Part shown: piece after piece, positions 53,629-60,738 of the stretch
Numbering within the stretch: position 1 is the first letter of the stretch
Layout: every line of letters starts with the position of its first letter
Assembly (NCBI GenBank): GCA_963649145.1
Contig: CAVJGI010000001.1
Location: forward strand, 1 to 64,000
Length of the DNA: 64,000 nucleotides
DNA from: SVKR01 sp963649145
GTDB taxonomy: Bacteria > Bacillota > Clostridia > Oscillospirales > Oscillospiraceae
Reading direction: 5' to 3'
The notes under the pieces: model-generated
Seen by the model: only the letters and a program-made list of their open reading frames with translations
The model's database searches: none
Told to the model about the DNA's origin: nothing
Position numbers and translations under genes: made by a program

Positions 53629-54449
53629 ACGATCTCAAATACTCTGCCGCAGGACATGGGATGCAGACGTCCGGGCAGATACTCCTCTAAAATCTGATAG
53701 GGCTGTGCGCCGGTGCAGTGACCGGTGTAATAAACGGTGTTCGGATACGCGGCGAGGCGCTCGCCGACGGCGCGGATGAGCGATTCCGGCTCGTCGGTCC
53801 CCGTGCCGGGGCGGGTGAGGTGGAAGCCGGCGAAAACGGCGTCCGGCGCGCGCCCGGCGAGCTCCGCGGCGCGGCCTATGATGTTCACGATCCCCCGGTG
53901 GGCGCAGCCCGCGAGCAGCACGAGCAGCCCGCTTTCCTCAAGGAGCAGGTTCTGCTCATGCCCGAAGTCGTCCGGGTGCCCCGCCTCGCGGAAGGAGGCG
54001 AAGGAGCCGGAGAGCAGCACCTTCCCCGGTTCGTCGGAGAAGAGCGTCAGCCCCGGCGCGAGCTGCTCCAGCGGCTCCGTGAAGCGCAGCCGCGCAGCGA
54101 AGCGCTTATCGAGGGCGGGGGAGACGCCGACGTTCTCCTCGCTGCCGTCCGGACACAGCGCGCCATGGGGCTCCAGCGCACTCCGACGCAGACAGAGCAC
54201 CGCGCGCCCGTTCCGCTCCAGAAACGCCTCCATCCCGCCGGAATGGTCATAGTGGCCGTGGGAGAGCACGGCGAGGTCCGCCGAAGCGAGGTCCACGCCG
54301 AGCGCCGCGGCGTTTTTCACCAGCAGCGCGCCGTCCGGACCGGCGTCAAAAAGAATGCGGTGCCCCGCGGCTTCCACAAAAAGGCTGAGCCCATGGGCGC
54401 AAGCCACCGGACCCGCCGCGCTGTTTTCCATCAGAACCGTCAGTTTCAT
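53625..54449 (-). CDS. MBL-fold metallo-hydrolase
   Basis: 274 residues. The metal-binding motif HGHYDHSGG is near residue 68, a second His is in AGCAHRGIVNI (about 180), and TGHCTG is near the end. This subgroup (7,8-dihydropterin-6-methyl-4-phosphate synthase-like) is often encoded near DUF362 genes. The substrate is unknown. Start ATG 54449 is set by GGAGG on the minus strand. It is the first gene of the four-gene operon. Confidence 0.88.
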   Translation of the reverse strand: MKLTVLMENSAAGPVACAHGLSLFVEAAGHRILFDAGPDGALLVKNAAALGVDLASADLAVLSHGHYDHSGGMEAFLERNGRAVLCLRRSALEPHGALCPDGSEENVGVSPALDKRFAARLRFTEPLEQLAPGLTLFSDEPGKVLLSGSFASFREAGHPDDFGHEQNLLLEESGLLVLLAGCAHRGIVNIIGRAAELAGRAPDAVFAGFHLTRPGTGTDEPESLIRAVGERLAAYPNTVYYTGHCTGAQPYQILEEYLPGRLHPMSCGRVFEIV

Positions 54450-54476
54450 GTCTTGCCTCCGCGTTTGTTTTGTAAT

Positions 54477-54505
54477 ATTATACATGATACCGGACAAAAA
54501 ATCAA
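54477..54505 (-). promoter_or_regulatory. Promoter of the MBL-DUF362-hydrolase-MATE operon
   Basis: Minus strand: TTGATT (54500-54505), 17-base spacer, TATAAT (54477-54482). Confidence 0.78.
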
Positions 54506-54514
54506 AGATTTCCG

Positions 54515-54543
54515 TTGCGGTGCGGCGGATTTTTTGGTAGAAT
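54515..54543 (+). promoter_or_regulatory. Promoter of the LpdD-ubiX pair
   Basis: TTGCGG (54515-54520), 17-base spacer, TAGAAT (54538-54543). It diverges from the operon promoter 10 bases away. Confidence 0.65.
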
Positions 54544-54563
54544 CAAGAAAAAACGGGGAGTGG

Positions 54564-54941
54564 ATGCGAAAAATGGCCTATTCTGTCACAGCCGGGACCG
54601 GCGCACTTACGGTGCGGGCGGACGCTGTCCGCTGCGGCGCGGACCTCGCCGTCGCGGTCACGGGCGGCACGGGACCGCATATCGGCGCGTCGGCGCTCGG
54701 CGAATATGAGCCGGAGCGCGGGAGCGCCACGGTGAGCTGCATCACCGTCCGCACTCACCAGGACGACCGCGTGGCGTGCCGCTTCGCAAAGCGCCTCGCC
54801 GCCGCGCTCGGCTGCACGGTCTCCGTCAGCGCCGGGCTGCATGTCGACGGCGCGGGCGAGACGGAGATCGCCGCGCTGGTGGAAAACAGCGAGCGCTGTC
54901 TCGATAAGCTGCTCGCGGAGCTGAAGGAGGACAAAATATGA
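54564..54941 (+). CDS. LpdD-like prenylated-flavin chaperone family protein
   Basis: 125 residues. AVTGGTGPHIGASALGEYEP near residue 31 and SVSAGLHVDGAGETEI, both typical of this small family, are present. LpdD-type proteins accompany UbiX/UbiD decarboxylase systems. It overlaps the ubiX start by 4 bases. No UbiD decarboxylase is present in the window. GGGGAG upstream suits ATG 54564 or 54573. Confidence 0.75.
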   Translation: MRKMAYSVTAGTGALTVRADAVRCGADLAVAVTGGTGPHIGASALGEYEPERGSATVSCITVRTHQDDRVACRFAKRLAAALGCTVSVSAGLHVDGAGETEIAALVENSERCLDKLLAELKEDKI

Positions 54942-55492
54942 GACTGATCGTCGGGATCTCCGGCGCGAGCGGCGTTATCATGGGCCGCCGCCTGCTGGAA
55001 ACGCTGCGCGAGAGCGCAGATGCGGAGATCCACCTCATCGTGACGGAGGCGGCGGAGCGCACATGGGCACTGGAGTGCGATAAGCCCATCCGGGAGCTCT
55101 ATGACCTCGCGGACGTCGTTTACGATAACCACGACCTCGCCGCCGCGGTCGCGAGCGGCTCGTTCCGGACGGACGGGATGATCATCCTGCCGTGCAGCAT
55201 GAAAACGCTCGCCGCTGTCGCAAACGGCTTTTCGGAAAATCTGCTCCTGCGCGCAGCGGACGTCTGTCTGAAGGAGGGGCGGCGGCTCGTGCTCTGCCCG
55301 CGCGAAATGCCGCTTGGACGCATCCACCTACGTAACCTGACCCTCGCCGCCGAAGCGGGCGCCGCCATCGTTCCTCCGATGCTGACCTTTTATAACCGCC
55401 CCACGACCGTGGACGAGCAGATCGACCACGTGATCGGCAAGGTGCTGCTCCAGTTCGGCATCGTCCCGGATAATTTCCGGGCTTGGGAATAA
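54938..55492 (+). CDS. ubiX: UbiX-family flavin prenyltransferase
   Basis: 184 residues. IVGISGASGVIMGRRLLE at the start binds FMN; PCSMKTLAAVANGFSENLLLRAADV and the REMPLGRIHLRNL block are characteristic. UbiX makes prenylated FMN, the cofactor of UbiD-type decarboxylases. It is coupled to the LpdD-like gene. Confidence 0.95.
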   Translation: MRLIVGISGASGVIMGRRLLETLRESADAEIHLIVTEAAERTWALECDKPIRELYDLADVVYDNHDLAAAVASGSFRTDGMIILPCSMKTLAAVANGFSENLLLRAADVCLKEGRRLVLCPREMPLGRIHLRNLTLAAEAGAAIVPPMLTFYNRPTTVDEQIDHVIGKVLLQFGIVPDNFRAWE

Positions 55493-55540
55493 ACGAAAAA
55501 ACAGGTCTCTCCCGGACAGCAGGAGAGACCTGTTCTTTTG
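55493..55540. terminator. Bidirectional terminator between ubiX and uraA
   Basis: Arms ACAGGTCTCTCC (55501-55512) and GGAGAGACCTGT (55522-55533). A-rich sequence on the left and T-rich on the right. Confidence 0.88.
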
Positions 55541-55572
55541 TTATCGTATGTTTTTCCGGATCAGGAGAGGGC

Positions 55573-56928
55573 TCACTTCTGGAGCGGGGCCTCCGTGTTG
55601 CTCTTTTTCTTGCCGCCGAGCAACACGTTGGTCAGGATGCCGAGGATGAGGGAGCAGGCGGTGGTGCGGATCTCGACCGCGCCGAAGGAGACGACCATTT
55701 CGCCGACGCCGGTGATGAAGATCACGCAGGCAACGAAGAGGTTGCGGTTCTCATTCAGGTCGACCTTCTGGAACATCTTGAAGCCGCTGACCGCGATGAA
55801 GCCGTAGAGCGTGACGCAGACGCCGCCCATCACGCAGCTGGGGATGGTCTGGAGGAACGCCATCAGCGGGCTGACGAAGCTCACGATGATGCAGAGGACG
55901 GCGCAGCCCCAGATGCTGGTCACGGAGGCGTTGCGGGTGATGGCGACGCAGCCGATGCTCTCGCCGTAGGTGGTGTTGGGAGCGCCGCCGAAGAAGGCAC
56001 CGACGATGGAGCCGATACCGTCGCCGAGGAGGGTGCGGCTCAGACCCGGCTTTTCAAGCAGGTTCACGCCGATGATGGAGCTGAGGTTCTCGTGGTCGGC
56101 GAGGTGCTCGGCGAAGACTACGAAGGCGACCGGGACGTAGGCGGTGAAGAGGGTCAGGAAGTAGGTGCCGTTCAAGTCCTTCAGACCGTTGCCGCCGAGC
56201 AGGAAGGTGAAGTCCGGCGCGGCGATGATGCCGCAGTCTTTGAAGGCGGAGTAGTCGATGATGACGAGCGCGGGGTTATTGGTGGCGTTGCCGATGATCG
56301 CGAAGATGCTCGCCGCGGCATAGCCCGCGAGGACGCCGATGATGAAGGGGATGAGCTTGCCGAGCTTCTTGCCGAAGGTGGAGCAGAGCATTACGACCGC
56401 GAGGGTGATAAGACCGCAGATGAGCGCGACGTAGGTGCTGCCGCCGGAAACGCTGGAGCTCATCAGATCGCTGACGGCGTTGCCGGAGAGGGACAGACCG
56501 ATGATCGCGACGGTGGGTCCGATAATGACGGGAGGCATCAGCTTGTCAATCCACGCGACGCCGCAGAACTTCACGACGATCGCGATGATGACATAGACGA
56601 GACCAGCCATCGCAGCGCCGATGATGAGGCCCCAGTAGCCAGCCGCCATCGAGGCTGCGCCGCCGAAGGCGGAGCACATCGAGCCGATGAAGGCGAAGCT
56701 GGAGCCGAGGAAGACGGGGCTGGAGCTCTTGGTGAAGAGTAGGTAGACGAAGGTGCCGCAGCCCGCGCCGAAGATGGCGGCGGAGGCGGGCAGGGAGGAG
56801 CCCGTTGCGCTGTTGACGACGGCGGGAACTGCGATGGTGGCAGCCATGATCGCGAGCAGCTGCTGGATCGCGAACAGGATGATCTGCGCGAATCTGGGCT
56901 TGTCCTTGATGCCGTAGATGAGGTTCAT
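55573..56928 (-). CDS. uraA: Uracil-xanthine permease (NCS2 family), uracil type
   Basis: 451 residues with about 14 membrane segments. AIQQLLAIMAATIAVPAVVN and the FVVFAEHLADHENLSSI region with its substrate-binding Glu (about 270) are typical of UraA/PyrP. It imports uracil with protons. It follows pyrR after 27 bases, so it is under the same attenuator, as in the Bacillus pyrR-pyrP start of the pyr operon. Confidence 0.94.
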   Translation of the reverse strand: MNLIYGIKDKPRFAQIILFAIQQLLAIMAATIAVPAVVNSATGSSLPASAAIFGAGCGTFVYLLFTKSSSPVFLGSSFAFIGSMCSAFGGAASMAAGYWGLIIGAAMAGLVYVIIAIVVKFCGVAWIDKLMPPVIIGPTVAIIGLSLSGNAVSDLMSSSVSGGSTYVALICGLITLAVVMLCSTFGKKLGKLIPFIIGVLAGYAAASIFAIIGNATNNPALVIIDYSAFKDCGIIAAPDFTFLLGGNGLKDLNGTYFLTLFTAYVPVAFVVFAEHLADHENLSSIIGVNLLEKPGLSRTLLGDGIGSIVGAFFGGAPNTTYGESIGCVAITRNASVTSIWGCAVLCIIVSFVSPLMAFLQTIPSCVMGGVCVTLYGFIAVSGFKMFQKVDLNENRNLFVACVIFITGVGEMVVSFGAVEIRTTACSLILGILTNVLLGGKKKSNTEAPLQK

Positions 56929-56955
56929 ACGATTTTTCTCCTTTTCCTTTTTGGT

Positions 56956-57516
56956 TTATGTGAATTGGTCTTGCGCTTTTTCATAGAGGGAGACGCTCGT
57001 CTCCCCGTCGGTCTCGTCGAGCTTCACGGAGACGACCTCGGTCGCCGCGGTGGGGATGCTCTTGCCGATGTAGGTCGCCTTGATGGGCAGCTCCGCGTGG
57101 CCGCGGTCGATCATGCAGAAGAGCTGGATCCGCGCCGGTCTGCCGAGCGCCATCAGTGCGTCCATCGCGGCGCGCGCCGTGCGGCAGGTGAAGATCACGT
57201 CATCGACCAGAACGACCGTTTTGCCCGCAACGTCGAAGGGCACGCTCGTGCCGGAGAGGACCGGGGCGTCCGCGATCGTGGTGAGGTCGTCGCGGTAAAG
57301 GGTGATGTCCAGCTCACCGACGGGGACCTCCACGCCCTCAATGGTGCGGATGTTCTCCGCAAGGCGGCGGGCGAGCGGCACGCCGCGGGTGCGGATGCCG
57401 ACGAGACAGAGGTTTTCAACGCCGTGGTTTTTCTCGATGATCTGGTGGGCGATGCGCACGAGCGTGCGCTCAAAAGCCTGCCGGTCTAAGATCTGCGCCT
57501 TGAATCTCAGCTCCAT
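56956..57516 (-). CDS. pyrR: Bifunctional pyr operon regulator / uracil phosphoribosyltransferase
   Basis: 186 residues. The PRPP-binding loop VVLVDDVIFTCRTARAAMDA is near residue 105; RGVPLARRLAENI and the tail LDETDGETSV are typical. PyrR binds leader RNA with UMP and promotes termination. The start at 57516 lies just downstream of its own attenuator. Neither carAB nor pyrB is nearby, so only the salvage part of the system is here. Confidence 0.96.
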   Translation of the reverse strand: MELRFKAQILDRQAFERTLVRIAHQIIEKNHGVENLCLVGIRTRGVPLARRLAENIRTIEGVEVPVGELDITLYRDDLTTIADAPVLSGTSVPFDVAGKTVVLVDDVIFTCRTARAAMDALMALGRPARIQLFCMIDRGHAELPIKATYIGKSIPTAATEVVSVKLDETDGETSVSLYEKAQDQFT

Positions 57517-57541
57517 TTTGAAATCAAACCTCCGGATAATG

Positions 57542-57660
57542 AAAAAGACCCTGTCCCTCTCAAGGTAAGGACAAGGTCAGACGAAAACGGCGCACGCCGT
57601 CTTTACGATCTTTTTAGTATCCTGACGCCTTGTCGGCCGCTCTGGACCGAATTAAAGAGG
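57542..57660 (-). promoter_or_regulatory. PyrR-dependent attenuator
   Basis: On the minus strand the PyrR site TTTAATTCGGTCCAGAGCGG (within 57628-57660) matches the known binding loop (UCCAGAG.GGC....AAGG). Downstream, GACCTTGTCC and GGACAGGGTC form a terminator with a T-run (57542-57578). With uridine nucleotides PyrR would favour the terminator. Confidence 0.9.
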
Positions 57661-57676
57661 TCTTGTTCGATTACAA

Positions 57677-57705
57677 ACTTTAGCACAGGATATAGGATTT
57701 GTCAA
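57677..57705 (-). promoter_or_regulatory. Promoter of pyrR-uraA
   Basis: Minus strand: TTGACA (57700-57705), 17-base spacer, TAAAGT (57677-57682). Confidence 0.85.
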
Positions 57706-57838
57706 CAGGAAATTTACAAAATTTTGATTTTTTCTTTTTCTTTGTGAAAAGATGCAAAAATGATGCCGATCCGCGCGGAAGGTGATGCAATTTTGGTTTA
57801 AACTGCGGGCAGAGATGAAACAAAGGAGGGCTTCGGCG

Positions 57839-58603
57839 ATGACGGAACAGATGCACCCGCCGGTGAAACGGCGCAGAAAGGGGAGAGCGGGGATCGTTTT
57901 TCTCCTGCTGCTCGCGCTTCTGGCGGCAGCCGTGCTCTGCTCCCCGGCGTAGCTGCGCAAGCGCGTTTATGTGGAGCTCTCCTCCCTGCGCTACCCGGAC
58001 GACGTGCTCGCCCTTGCGCGCAGCAACCCGGATGCGCTCAATTATGTGCTCGGCTGGACGAAGGGCATTGAGGGCGACTATTCCCCGGACGCCATCGACC
58101 TCTCCGCCGACGTGACGCCCGGCGAAACGCCGCTGCTGCTCCAGTGGGACGCGCGCTGGGGCTACGCGACTTACGGCACGAATGTGATGGGGCTCGCCGG
58201 CTGCGCGCCGACCTGCCTTTCCATGGCGGTCGTCGGTCTGCGCGGCGACCTCAGCGCCAATCCGCTCGCCGTCGCGCGCTATAGCGAGAGTCAGGGCTGG
58301 TATGTCCCCGGCGTCGGCACCGCGTGGGATCTTCTCAGCGACGGTGCGGCGCATTTCGGGCTCAGCGCGGAGCGGCTGGAGCCGACGCGCGAGAACATGC
58401 TCGCCGCGCTGGACGGCGGAAAAGTGCTCATCGCGAGCATGCTTCCCGGCGACTTCACGAGTGCGGGCCACTTCATCGTCATCTCCGGCTACGAGACCGA
58501 GGGCTTCCGCGTCCTCGACCCGAACAGCCCGACAAGGAGCGCCAAGCTCTGGGGCTACAGCGTCCTGAAGGACCAGATCGCCGCGGTGTGGGCGTATTCA
58601 TAA
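57839..58603 (+). pseudogene. Membrane-anchored C39-like peptidase interrupted by an in-frame TAG
   Basis: An ATG at 57839 with AAAGGAGGG upstream opens a frame with a basic head (KRRRKGR) and one membrane helix (about 18-34). TAG at 57950-57952 (codon 38) interrupts it. The same frame continues to TAA 58601-58603 and encodes a C39-like domain with Cys in GCAPTCLSM (about 122), His in GHFIVISGY (about 211) and Asp in VLDPN (about 226). No ribosome-binding site precedes the GTG at 57971. It is either a recent pseudogene, a read-through gene or a recoded one. Without the TAG it would be a 254-residue surface peptidase. Confidence 0.75.
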
Positions 58604-58610
58604 AATAGAA

Positions 58611-58649
58611 TGAAGTCCGCCCCCGGCAGCGCCGGGGACGGACTTTTCA
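58611..58649. terminator. Terminator between the C39 gene and glnS
   Basis: Arms AAGTCCGCCCCCGGC (58613-58627) and GCCGGGGACGGACTT (58631-58645), loop AGC, with one mismatch. Convergent genes flank it. Confidence 0.82.
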
Positions 58650-58652
58650 ACA

Positions 58653-60320
58653 TTATTTCTTAAAGCTGTCCTTCAGCGCAACGGCGCGGTTGAACACGAG
58701 GTGTCCGGGCGCGCTGTCGCGGTTGTCTACGCAGAAATAGCCGAGGCGCAGGAACTGGAAGGAGGCGGGAGCGGCGGCGTCGCCGAGCATTTTTTCCAGC
58801 TTGCAGCCGGTCAGCACTTCGAGGGAATCCGGATTCAGGCAGGCGAGATAATCCTTGTCCGCGCCGTCCGGATCGGGATCGGAGAAGAGATTGCCGTAAA
58901 GCCGGACCTCGGCGTCCACGGCGGTCGCGGCATCCACCCAGTGGAGCGTCGCGCCCTTGACCTTGCGGCCGTCGGCGGGGTCTCCGCCGCGGGATTCCGG
59001 GTCATAGGTGCAGAGCACCTCTGTGACATTGCCCGCCTCGTCCTTGACGCACCCGGTGCAGCGGATGAGATACGCACCCTTGAGGCGGCACTCCGCGCCC
59101 TCCGGCGTCAGGCGCTTATACTTGGGGACAGGCACCTCCATAAAGTCGTCCGCCTCGATCCAGAGGTGGCGGGAGAAGCTGACCTGCCGGGTCCCGGCGT
59201 CGGGATCGTTCGGGTTATTCTCCACCTCAAGCAGCTCGCTCTCGCCTTCGGGATAGTTCGTGACGGTGAGCTTCACAGGGCGGAGGACCGCCATGGCGCG
59301 CTGGGCGTGGTCGTTCAGGTCCTCGCGCAGACAGTGCTCAAGGAAGGCGTATTCCACCGTGCTCGGCACCTTGGCGACGCCGATGCGCTCGCAGAAATTG
59401 CGGATGGACGCCGGTGTATAACCGCGGCGGCGCAGACCGCAGAGCGTCGGCATGCGGGGATCGTCCCACCCGGAGACAAGACCCTCCTCGACCAGACGGC
59501 GCAGCTTGCGCTTGCTCATGACCGTGTGGTCGATGCCGAGACGCGCAAACTCAATCTGGCGCGGCTTGCAGGGGACGGAGACGTTATTCACGACCCAGTC
59601 ATAGAGCGGGCGGTGGTCCTCATACTCCAGCGAGCAGAGCGAGTGGGTGATGCCCTCCAGCGCGTCCTGAATGGGGTGGGCGAAGTCATACATCGGGAAG
59701 ATGCACCACTTCGTACCCTGCCGGTGGTGCTCAATATAGCGGATGCGGTAGAGCACGGGGTCGCGCATGTTGAAGTTGCCGCTTTCGAGGTCGATCTTCG
59801 CGCGCAGGGTGTATTTGCCCTCCGGGAACTCGCCGTTTTTCATGCGCTCGAAGAGGTCGAGGCTCTCCTCGATGGGGCGGTCGCGCCACGGGGAGCGCGC
59901 CGGGGTGCTCACGTCGCCGCGGTATTCGCGGAACTGCTCCGGTGTCAGCTCGCAGACATAGGCGAGACCCTTCTTGATGAGCTCGACGGCGTATTCATAA
60001 TCCTTATCAAAATAGTCGGAGCCGAAGAAAAAGCGGTCGCCCCAGTCAAAGCCCAGCCAGTGGATGTCCTGCTGGATGGCTTCCACATACTCCTCGTCCT
60101 CCTTGGCGGGGTTCGTGTCGTCCATGCGCAGGTTGCAGAGCCCGCCGAACTTTTCCGCGGTGCCGAAGTCGATGCACAGCGCCTTGCAGTGGCCGATGTG
60201 CAGATAGCCGTTCGGTTCGGGCGGGAAGCGGGTGTGGACCTGCATACCTTCAAAGCGCCCGCCGGGGGCGATGTCCTCCCGGATATACTCGTGGATAAAG
60301 TTGCTGCTGCTTTCTTCCAT
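58653..60320 (-). CDS. glnS: Glutaminyl-tRNA synthetase
   Basis: 555 residues. Class I motifs are RFPPEPNGYLHIGHCKA (HIGH) near residue 31 and the KMSKS equivalent HTVMSKRKLRRL near 266. The C-terminal anticodon-binding beta barrels are complete. Most Firmicutes make Gln-tRNA with GatCAB; a GlnRS in clostridia is usually seen as acquired. AGGAG lies upstream of the ATG. It diverges from valS. Confidence 0.96.
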   Translation of the reverse strand: MEESSSNFIHEYIREDIAPGGRFEGMQVHTRFPPEPNGYLHIGHCKALCIDFGTAEKFGGLCNLRMDDTNPAKEDEEYVEAIQQDIHWLGFDWGDRFFFGSDYFDKDYEYAVELIKKGLAYVCELTPEQFREYRGDVSTPARSPWRDRPIEESLDLFERMKNGEFPEGKYTLRAKIDLESGNFNMRDPVLYRIRYIEHHRQGTKWCIFPMYDFAHPIQDALEGITHSLCSLEYEDHRPLYDWVVNNVSVPCKPRQIEFARLGIDHTVMSKRKLRRLVEEGLVSGWDDPRMPTLCGLRRRGYTPASIRNFCERIGVAKVPSTVEYAFLEHCLREDLNDHAQRAMAVLRPVKLTVTNYPEGESELLEVENNPNDPDAGTRQVSFSRHLWIEADDFMEVPVPKYKRLTPEGAECRLKGAYLIRCTGCVKDEAGNVTEVLCTYDPESRGGDPADGRKVKGATLHWVDAATAVDAEVRLYGNLFSDPDPDGADKDYLACLNPDSLEVLTGCKLEKMLGDAAAPASFQFLRLGYFCVDNRDSAPGHLVFNRAVALKDSFKK

Positions 60321-60362
60321 AGTTGCGTTCAGCTCCTGTCACTTTCAAAAATGAATGGAAAT

Positions 60363-60391
60363 ATTATACACGCGACTGCCGGATTTTGCAA
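60363..60391 (-). promoter_or_regulatory. Promoter of glnS
   Basis: Minus strand: TTGCAA (60386-60391), 17-base spacer, TATAAT (60363-60368). Confidence 0.8.
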
Positions 60392-60398
60392 TCCCCGC

Positions 60399-60427
60399 TT
60401 GACAAAAGAGAGAAGAAAATTTATAAT
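60399..60427 (+). promoter_or_regulatory. Promoter of the valS T-box operon
   Basis: TTGACA (60399-60404), 17-base spacer, TATAAT (60422-60427). Perfect consensus, back to back with the glnS promoter. Confidence 0.9.
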
Positions 60428-60435
60428 GGCAGGGT

Positions 60436-60700
60436 CAAAGGCTTGGAAGGACAGGAGTAATCCTGATTTCGCGGGGCAAAGAGAGGGCGCGGCTTGGTGG
60501 AAAGCGCCCGTCCGCGGCGGGATGAAGGTCGGTCCGGAGCCGCCGGGGTGAACGTCAGGAAGTAAGCCCGGCCGGGTCTTCCCGTTACAGAAAAGCAATG
60601 AGAGCCGCGCGCATTTTTCGCGCGGAATTCAGGTGGTACCGCGCTGATTTTCGGGCGCCCTGAAGCGGAAGCATTCTCCGCTTCGGGGCGCTTTTTGTTT
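60436..60700 (+). promoter_or_regulatory. T-box riboswitch upstream of valS
   Basis: The T-box core AGGTGGTACCGCG is at 60631-60643. A hairpin with CCGCGCGC/GCGCGCGG arms (about 60604-60625) is the usual stem III. A terminator stem (60655-60692) ending in CTTTTTG follows. Uncharged tRNA would stabilise the antiterminator. A GTC valine triplet occurs in the stem I area, in GAAGGTC (about 60525) and GAACGTC (about 60552); I cannot tell which is the specifier. Confidence 0.92.
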
Positions 60701-60738
60701 CTGCAAAAAATACTTCAGATATCAGGAGTGAACAAAAA

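Noticed and set aside
58701..60551. 616-codon plus-strand frame opposite glnS
   Set aside because: Shadow of glnS, which has intact class I motifs; the frame also runs over the glnS promoter and T-box.
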